Part shown: piece by piece, positions 58,825-64,000 of the stretch
How positions within the stretch are numbered: position 1 is the first letter of the stretch
Layout of the letters: every line of letters starts with the position of its first letter
Origin: Celeribacter baekdonensis
GTDB taxonomy: Bacteria > Pseudomonadota > Alphaproteobacteria > Rhodobacterales > Rhodobacteraceae
Assembly (NCBI RefSeq): GCF_003047105.1
Contig: NZ_CP028475.1
Coordinates: 2,604,001 to 2,668,000 of the forward strand
Direction of reading: 5' to 3'
DNA: 64,000 nucleotides
Program-made: the position numbers and the translations under genes
The notes under the pieces: model-generated
What the model was told of the DNA's origin: nothing
Databases searched by the model: none
Seen by the model: the letters and a program-made list of their open reading frames with translations, nothing else

Positions 58825-60692
58825 CAGGATGCCTTTGCTTTCTTTCCTTGGCGCATCCGCGCAAGAATAAGAGTGGTCGCCGCCGGGGTCATCCCCTCAA
58901 CACGACCTGCTTGCGCGATTGTTTGTGGGCGCACGCGCTCAAGCTTCATTCGTAGCTCATTCGAAAGGCCGACCAGCGTTGAATAATCGAAATCATCAGG
59001 GATAATTTGCTTTTCGTCCCGCTTCATCGCCAAAACATCCCGCTGTTGCCGCTCTATGTAAGTTGCATACAACGCGTCTTTTGAAAGTTGCTCGCGGATA
59101 TCGCAATCAATCTGAGAAAATATCTGATCAAGCTTGATTATCTCATCATACTCAACGTCAGGAAATGACAGAATTTGAAAGGCGTTGCGACGGCTTCCAT
59201 CAGAACTTGCAAGAATGCCAGCTGCTGACATCTGTTTTGGAGTAAAAGCATGACTTTCCAAAAGACACCTACCATACGCGAGGGCTTCCATCTTTTGAGT
59301 AAACGACTGTTCACGATCTCGACCAACGAGGCCCACATCCAAACCCACAGGCGTTAATCTTTGATCTGCATTATCTGCACGCAAGGACAGTCTAAACTCA
59401 GCCCGAGATGTGAACATACGATAGGGCTCGGTCACCCCGCGCGTCACCAAATCATCAATCATCACACCGATATAGCTTTCAGATCGCGCAAACACCGTTG
59501 TCTCTTTACCCAAGGATTTGCGTGCGGCGTTTAAACCAGCCACAAGTCCTTGTGCGGCAGCCTCTTCGTAGCCTGTGGTCCCATTGATCTGCCCTGCAAG
59601 GAAAAGTCCCGGCACATCGCGCAATTCGAGTGTCATTCGGAGCGCACGGGGATCCACATAATCATACTCAATCGCGTATCCTGGTTGAAGAATCTCAACG
59701 GCTTCAAGGCCACGAATGGAGCGCACATAGGCCTCTTGAATATCGACCGGAAGAGAGGTCGAAATGCCGTTTGGATAAACTGTGTCATCATCCGCACCTT
59801 CAGGCTCTAAGAAAATTTGATGAGAGGTCTTGTCGGCGAAGCGCACAACTTTATCTTCAATCGAGGGACAATAACGTGGGCCGACCCCTTCAATATGCCC
59901 CCCATACATCGCAGATCTCGACAGGTTTTCGCGAATGATATCGTGAGTGGCTTCATTTGTATGTGTGATTCCGCAGGATACCTGACGCGCTGTTGGAGCG
60001 TGATTTAGGAAGGAGAACATCACAGGTACATCATCACCCGGCTGTTCTTCCAAAATATCCCAATTGATCGTTTTACCATCCAAACGCGGCGGTGTTCCCG
60101 TTTTCAGACGCCCCATTGGCAAACCAAATCCATAGAGTCGCTCAGCCAAAGCGATTGATGGTTTATCCCCCATCCGGCCACCTGAGTGGCTGACATCACC
60201 AATATGTATCAAGCCATTCAGGAATGTACCGGTGGTCAGGACGGCAGCGCCGCAGGAAATTTCAGAACCGTCAGCCAAAATGACGCCTGAGATCTGCGCA
60301 TCCTTCATCATAAGATCGGCAACTTCCGCTTCAATGATGGTTAAGTTTTCCGTGGCAGAAAGTTCTTTTAGCATCTCTTCGCGGTAAATCTTTCGATCCG
60401 CTTGTGCGCGCGGGCCCTGAACCGCAGGACCTTTTCGACGGTTCAGCAAGCGAAATTGAATTCCCGCTTTATCTGCAATCCGTCCCATAACGCCGTCCAG
60501 AGCATCAATTTCACGAACAAGATGCCCCTTTCCAAGCCCACCGATAGCAGGATTGCAGGACATGACGCCAATATTACTACGCTTAAGTGTGATCAGAGCG
60601 GTGCGAGCCCCTGCCCGAGCTGCCGCAGCCGCAGCGTCAGATCCGGCATGACCACCGCCAACGACAATAACATCAAAGTCGGTATGTTTCAC
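58824..60692 (-). CDS. mnmG: tRNA uridine-5-carboxymethylaminomethyl modification enzyme MnmG
   Basis: MnmG (about 622 residues) acts with MnmE to modify U34 of certain tRNAs. The FAD-binding [38 protein letters not shown] and the C-terminal [18 protein letters not shown] region are clear. I chose a GTG start at 60692 ([13 protein letters not shown]), eight bases after AAGGAG; a GTG at 60701 or an ATG at 60719, overlapping the mnmE stop as ATGA, are alternatives. The start region contains a parS site. Confidence 0.95.
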   Translation of the reverse strand: MKHTDFDVIVVGGGHAGSDAAAAAARAGARTALITLKRSNIGVMSCNPAIGGLGKGHLVREIDALDGVMGRIADKAGIQFRLLNRRKGPAVQGPRAQADRKIYREEMLKELSATENLTIIEAEVADLMMKDAQISGVILADGSEISCGAAVLTTGTFLNGLIHIGDVSHSGGRMGDKPSIALAERLYGFGLPMGRLKTGTPPRLDGKTINWDILEEQPGDDVPVMFSFLNHAPTARQVSCGITHTNEATHDIIRENLSRSAMYGGHIEGVGPRYCPSIEDKVVRFADKTSHQIFLEPEGADDDTVYPNGISTSLPVDIQEAYVRSIRGLEAVEILQPGYAIEYDYVDPRALRMTLELRDVPGLFLAGQINGTTGYEEAAAQGLVAGLNAARKSLGKETTVFARSESYIGVMIDDLVTRGVTEPYRMFTSRAEFRLSLRADNADQRLTPVGLDVGLVGRDREQSFTQKMEALAYGRCLLESHAFTPKQMSAAGILASSDGSRRNAFQILSFPDVEYDEIIKLDQIFSQIDCDIREQLSKDALYATYIERQQRDVLAMKRDEKQIIPDDFDYSTLVGLSNELRMKLERVRPQTIAQAGRVEGMTPAATTLILARMRQGKKAKAS

Positions 60693-60700
60693 GTGAAACA
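60685..60700. other. parS centromere site at the mnmG start
   Basis: TGTTTCACGTGAAACA is again a perfect 16-bp parS, here overlapping the mnmG start region and coding for Phe-His-Val-Lys if the upstream start is used. It lies 1.9 kb from the parS in rsmG and 2.5 kb from parA. Confidence 0.97.
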
Positions 60701-60715
60701 CTCCTTGCGTCATTT

Positions 60716-62011
60716 TCATTTCCCAATGCAAAAACTGGAGAAAATCTCTCCGAGGATATTCTCGACATCGACTCGGCCCACGAGGCAATTGAGTGCGTGG
60801 ATTGCTGTACGCAACTCTTCTGCCGCCAACTCCGTCCGATCTGGCCCGAGCAATACCTCATTTCTCGCCGATTCTAAAGAGAGCAACGCATCACGAATTG
60901 CAACTCGGTGGCGCTCACGAATGGCCGAGGACGCGGACGAAGCGCGTTCTGTCAAGGTCGCAGAAATCTGAGCGACCATCACGTCGATCCCCTGCCCGGT
61001 CTTTCCAGACACCGAAAGCCATGTGCCGTGCTTCGATCCGTCGTCATCCTTACTGAGCACCAAAAGATCGCCCTCTTCAGGTATCATCTCCGCAACAGCA
61101 TCTTTCTCCGCTAAAAGAATAACACGTAGATCAGCGTGTTTTGCCCGTTCACGCGCGCGCTCAATACCAATCGCTTCAACCACGTCATCCGTTTCGCGCA
61201 GGCCCGCCGTGTCCAAAAGAGTCACAGGCAACCCACCAAGCTCCATCCGAACTTCAATCACATCTCGCGTGGTCCCAGCAACCTCAGACGTGATCGCCGC
61301 ATCGCGTCCAGCCAGGGCATTCAGCAGCGTGGACTTTCCAGCATTCGGAGGGCCGACAATGGCGACTTCAAAGCCATCACGAATCCGTTCCGCCATATGT
61401 GCACCGCGTGCCTCGGTTTCGAGATCCAGCATGACACTTGCGATCAGTTCAAGCACCTCTGGTGAAACATCAACCGGAACCTCTTCATCGGCAAAATCAA
61501 TCGTCGCTTCAATCAAAGCCGCTGCACGGACCAGAGCAGTCCGCCAACGTTCAACCTTATCGCCAAGTACCCCTGAGAACACCTTTAAAGCTTGACGTCT
61601 CTGCGCCTCAGTTTCCGCTTCGATCAGATCAGCGAGGCCTTCGACCTGCGCCAGATCGAGACGTTCATTTTCCAACGCTCGACGCGTAAACTCACCCGCC
61701 TCTGCAATACGCAAACCCTCCATTTCTGAGAGACTGCACAACACCGCATTCACAATTGCAATGGAACCATGAAGTTGTAGTTCAGCGCTTTCTTCCCCGG
61801 TGAAAGACGCGCCTTTTTCAAAGCAAATCACCAAAGCCTCATCAAGCACCTCACCTGCCACATCGCGTAGAACGCGCAGCGCCGTGCGCCTTGGAGCGGG
61901 CACATCCCCAGTGAAATTTTTGACAGCCAAAAACGCAAGCGGCCCGGAAATCCGGACCACTGCGACGCCTGCTTTGCCGCGGGCGGATGCCAGGGCGTAG
62001 ATCGTATCCAT
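60716..62011 (-). CDS. mnmE: tRNA modification GTPase MnmE
   Basis: MnmE (431 residues) has an N-terminal tetrahydrofolate-binding domain (about 1-118), a helical region and an inserted G domain with [12 protein letters not shown] and [10 protein letters not shown]. The invariant C-terminal CIGK ends the protein. It works as a dimer with MnmG. It lies 24 bases after rho, and its stop overlaps the possible upstream start of mnmG. Confidence 0.97.
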   Translation of the reverse strand: MDTIYALASARGKAGVAVVRISGPLAFLAVKNFTGDVPAPRRTALRVLRDVAGEVLDEALVICFEKGASFTGEESAELQLHGSIAIVNAVLCSLSEMEGLRIAEAGEFTRRALENERLDLAQVEGLADLIEAETEAQRRQALKVFSGVLGDKVERWRTALVRAAALIEATIDFADEEVPVDVSPEVLELIASVMLDLETEARGAHMAERIRDGFEVAIVGPPNAGKSTLLNALAGRDAAITSEVAGTTRDVIEVRMELGGLPVTLLDTAGLRETDDVVEAIGIERARERAKHADLRVILLAEKDAVAEMIPEEGDLLVLSKDDDGSKHGTWLSVSGKTGQGIDVMVAQISATLTERASSASSAIRERHRVAIRDALLSLESARNEVLLGPDRTELAAEELRTAIHALNCLVGRVDVENILGEIFSSFCIGK

Positions 62012-62035
62012 AGGCTAACCTATTGATATTAAATG

Positions 62036-63307
62036 TTAAGCGTTCATAGAATCGAAGAATTCGCCGTTGCTCTTGGTCTGTTTCAACTTCGAGATCAGGA
62101 ATTCGATCGCATCGGTTGTTCCCATTGGGTTCAAGATTCGGCGCAGCACATAAGTTTTCTGAAGATCTTTGGAATCGACCAAAAGCTCCTCTTTTCGTGT
62201 GCCGGATTTGAGAATATCCATCGCCGGGAAGACACGTTTGTCCGCAACTTTACGATCCAGAACGATCTCTGCGTTGCCGGTGCCTTTGAATTCTTCAAAG
62301 ATGACCTCATCCATCCGCGAGCCGGTGTCGATCAAGGCGGTGGCGATGATGGTCAAAGACCCGCCCTCTTCGATGTTACGTGCGGCCCCAAAGAAGCGCT
62401 TAGGGCGCTGCAAGGCGTTGGCATCGACACCACCAGTCAAAACCTTGCCGGACGATGGCACAACGGTGTTGAAAGCGCGGCCAAGACGCGTGATCGAGTC
62501 GAGCAAGATGACCACATCGCGTTTGTGTTCAACCAGGCGTTTGGCTTTTTCAATTACCATTTCAGAAACGGCGACGTGACGGGTTGCGGGTTCATCAAAG
62601 GTAGAAGAAATAACCTCCCCTTTCACAGACCGCTGCATATCCGTCACCTCTTCGGGACGCTCGTCGATCAAAAGAACGATCAGATAGCAATCTGGATGGT
62701 TGGTTTCGATCGAATGGGCGATATTTTGCAGCAAAACTGTTTTACCCGTGCGCGGCGGAGCAACAATCAGCGCCCGCTGACCTTTCCCGATCGGAGCAAC
62801 AAGGTCGATGATCCGAGCAGAGCGGTCTTTCAGCGTCGGATCTTCGATCTCCAACTTGAAACGTTCATCCGGGTAAAGCGGTGTCAGGTTGTCAAAGTTG
62901 ATCTTGTGACGGGCCTTTTCAGGCTCCTCAAAGTTAATCTGCGTAACCTTGGTGATCGCAAAATAGCGTTCGTTTTCATCAGGTGCCAACATGACACCTT
63001 CCACGGTATCGCCGGTGCGCAACCCATGCTGACGGATCACATCCGGGGAGACATAAATGTCATCAGGACCCGGAAGGTAGTTGGCCTCAGGCGCGCGTAG
63101 AAACCCGAACCCATCTTGCAGCACTTCAAGCACGCCATCGCCAGAGATTTCCCAATCATCCTCGGCCCGCTCTTTCAGGATCGAGAACATCATCTCGCCT
63201 TTGCGCATGGTCGAGGCGTTTTCGATCTCAAGCTCTTCAGCCATTGAAAGAAGGTCTTTGGGGCTCTTAGCTTTGAGATCGGCCAGATTAAGGGTGGTGA
63301 CTGTCAT
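62036..63307 (-). CDS. rho: transcription termination factor Rho
   Basis: Rho (423 residues) is a hexameric RNA-dependent helicase that ends transcription. The N-terminal cold-shock-like RNA-binding domain has [22 protein letters not shown]. The ATPase has Walker [27 protein letters not shown] and the R-loop region [13 protein letters not shown]. It heads the minus-strand run rho-mnmE-mnmG-rsmG-parA-parB. Its leader has a strong hairpin and two candidate promoters, which may relate to Rho's known autoregulation. Confidence 0.98.
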   Translation of the reverse strand: MTVTTLNLADLKAKSPKDLLSMAEELEIENASTMRKGEMMFSILKERAEDDWEISGDGVLEVLQDGFGFLRAPEANYLPGPDDIYVSPDVIRQHGLRTGDTVEGVMLAPDENERYFAITKVTQINFEEPEKARHKINFDNLTPLYPDERFKLEIEDPTLKDRSARIIDLVAPIGKGQRALIVAPPRTGKTVLLQNIAHSIETNHPDCYLIVLLIDERPEEVTDMQRSVKGEVISSTFDEPATRHVAVSEMVIEKAKRLVEHKRDVVILLDSITRLGRAFNTVVPSSGKVLTGGVDANALQRPKRFFGAARNIEEGGSLTIIATALIDTGSRMDEVIFEEFKGTGNAEIVLDRKVADKRVFPAMDILKSGTRKEELLVDSKDLQKTYVLRRILNPMGTTDAIEFLISKLKQTKSNGEFFDSMNA

Positions 63308-63363
63308 GAAAAATCCGTCTCGACCAACTCGATGAGTGGTCTCTTGGTCAAATTATACTGGAG

Positions 63364-63392
63364 AATCCCATTTGTGCCGGACGGCTGGGATT
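63364..63392 (-). promoter_or_regulatory. rho leader hairpin
   Basis: A perfect 7-bp stem (AATCCCA and TGGGATT) closes a 15-base loop that itself holds GCC-GGAC-GGC. It begins at the start point predicted from the upstream promoter and ends about 57 bases before rho. A perfect TATAAT lies at 63357-63352 (minus strand), a possible second -10 box, without a good -35. Confidence 0.4.
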
Positions 63393-63398
63393 TGAGAG

Positions 63399-63427
63399 TA
63401 CATAGGAACAGAAAGCGGTTAAGTCAA
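63399..63427 (-). promoter_or_regulatory. candidate rho promoter
   Basis: On the minus strand TTGACT (63427-63422) is followed after 17 bases by TATGTA (63404-63399). Transcription would start near 63392, about 85 bases before the rho ATG. Confidence 0.45.
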
Positions 63428-63471
63428 TCTTTCTCAGACAGAACAGACAGTATTCACCAAACGGGCTTAGG

Positions 63472-63924
63472 TCAAAATGGTTTGGCGATGATCATGATCA
63501 CGATGATGATCATCAAAAGCGTCGGCAATTCGTTCATCATCCGATACTGACGCCCTGTCCGGGTGTTGGTTCCCGCTACAAACTCTTTGCGCCGCAAGGC
63601 AAGCCAATGATGAAACCAGGTCATTGCAATCACAGAACCGGCTTTGATCCACGACCAACCTGCAGACCAATCAACGATCCCTGGCGTCATCACCAGACAG
63701 AGGCCAAAAATCCACGTCGAAATCATCGCTGGGTTCATGATCAGCTTGAGTAGCTTCAACTCCATGTCCTGAAATAGGATATCGGCTTCACTGCCCCGTT
63801 TCACGCTTTCAGTGTGTCGAACAAAAAGTCGAGGAAGATAGAAAATCCCAGCCATCCAAGCGATGACAGAAATGACATGTAGAGATTTCACCCATGGATA
63901 TACGCTCGCTAAAATATCGCCCAT
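63472..63924 (-). CDS. hemJ: protoporphyrinogen oxidase HemJ
   Basis: HemJ (150 residues) is a membrane protein that oxidises protoporphyrinogen IX just before ferrochelatase. It has four or five hydrophobic segments. The conserved histidine and arginine are in SLHVISVIAWMAGIFYLPRL, and a WFHHWLALRRKEF segment follows. It replaces HemY/HemG in many alphaproteobacteria. It is separated from rho by 164 non-coding bases. The last 76 bases of the window upstream of it are AT-rich without a gene. Confidence 0.94.
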   Translation of the reverse strand: MGDILASVYPWVKSLHVISVIAWMAGIFYLPRLFVRHTESVKRGSEADILFQDMELKLLKLIMNPAMISTWIFGLCLVMTPGIVDWSAGWSWIKAGSVIAMTWFHHWLALRRKEFVAGTNTRTGRQYRMMNELPTLLMIIIVIMIIAKPF

Positions 63925-64000
63925 GATCGTCTCCCTTGGTTCGCTCTCTTAATAAAATAAAAAGAAAGAAAAGAAAGATGATGTTGTTAGTAAGGCCTGT
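63925..64000. other. AT-rich non-coding sequence at the window edge
   Basis: Purine-rich, AT-rich sequence upstream of hemJ contains the promoter side of that gene. In several alphaproteobacteria hemE and the replication origin lie close to rho and parAB, so the origin may lie further right. Nothing in these 76 bases proves it; no full DnaA box was found. Confidence 0.3.

Overview
The window is gene-dense chromosomal core sequence from an alphaproteobacterium, most likely a marine Rhodobacterales (Roseobacter-group) species. Evidence: SecA with a C-terminal zinc motif beside a roseobacter-type exported protein; a DUF5928-type GT14 glycosyltransferase; the order rho-mnmE-mnmG-rsmG-parA-parB; YlxR fused to an L7Ae-like domain between nusA and infB; an alphaproteobacterial sigma-32 promoter before dnaK; and HemJ as protoporphyrinogen oxidase. 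I see no rRNA, tRNA, insertion sequence, prophage or CRISPR array, and no gene-free stretch longer than 300 bases.

Layout. 1-8.4 kb is a surface-polysaccharide block: three glycosyltransferases with galE and galU, then kdsB, cysQ and a KpsM-like permease. 8.4-13.2 kb holds alkB, dnaK-dnaJ and radC. 13.2-21.7 kb is an envelope and secretion block (PBP-OmpA fusion, a frameshifted SecA-adjacent protein, secA, a PpiC-type isomerase), then argJ-mutT and a 46-residue protein. 21.8-28.3 kb is the rimP-nusA-ylxR-infB translation operon with an attenuator-like leader, preceded by pip. 28.4-33.8 kb has ubiG, a comF-grxC-nitrilase-MarR operon, a frameshifted methyltransferase and hemH. 33.9-35.7 kb has two L,D-transpeptidases around a CAP-domain lipoprotein. 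35.8-39.7 kb is an operon hslO-Nudix-cca-RNA methyltransferase. 39.8-42 kb has a Nudix protein and a divergent pair of a receiver-PP2C phosphatase and an HPt protein. 42-53.5 kb has ilvA, argG, DUF1508, ribokinase, maeB, mutS, grpE and hrcA. 53.6-56.5 kb is the tightly overlapping run rph-rdgB-RidA-hemW. 56.5-64 kb is the partition/origin-proximal block parB-parA-rsmG-mnmG-mnmE-rho-hemJ, with two perfect parS sites inside rsmG and mnmG.

How it works together. Heat-shock functions (dnaKJ, grpE, hrcA, Hsp33) are spread over the window. Transcription and translation genes (rimP, nusA, infB, rho, mnmE/G, rsmG, cca) form two long minus-strand operons. Envelope genes cluster at the left and centre. 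Three genes (the SecA-adjacent protein, a BioC-like methyltransferase and rsmG) are each broken by a one-base difference in a homopolymer. This could be real decay, phase variation or sequencing error, and should be settled before the breaks are interpreted.

The least explained features are a 31-bp hairpin with a competing alternative stem 41 bases before argJ, the terminator-containing rimP leader, the orphan HPt/receiver-PP2C pair, and inverted repeats between the ribokinase and DUF1508 genes. I found no convincing wholly new multi-gene system; the region is mostly conserved housekeeping sequence.
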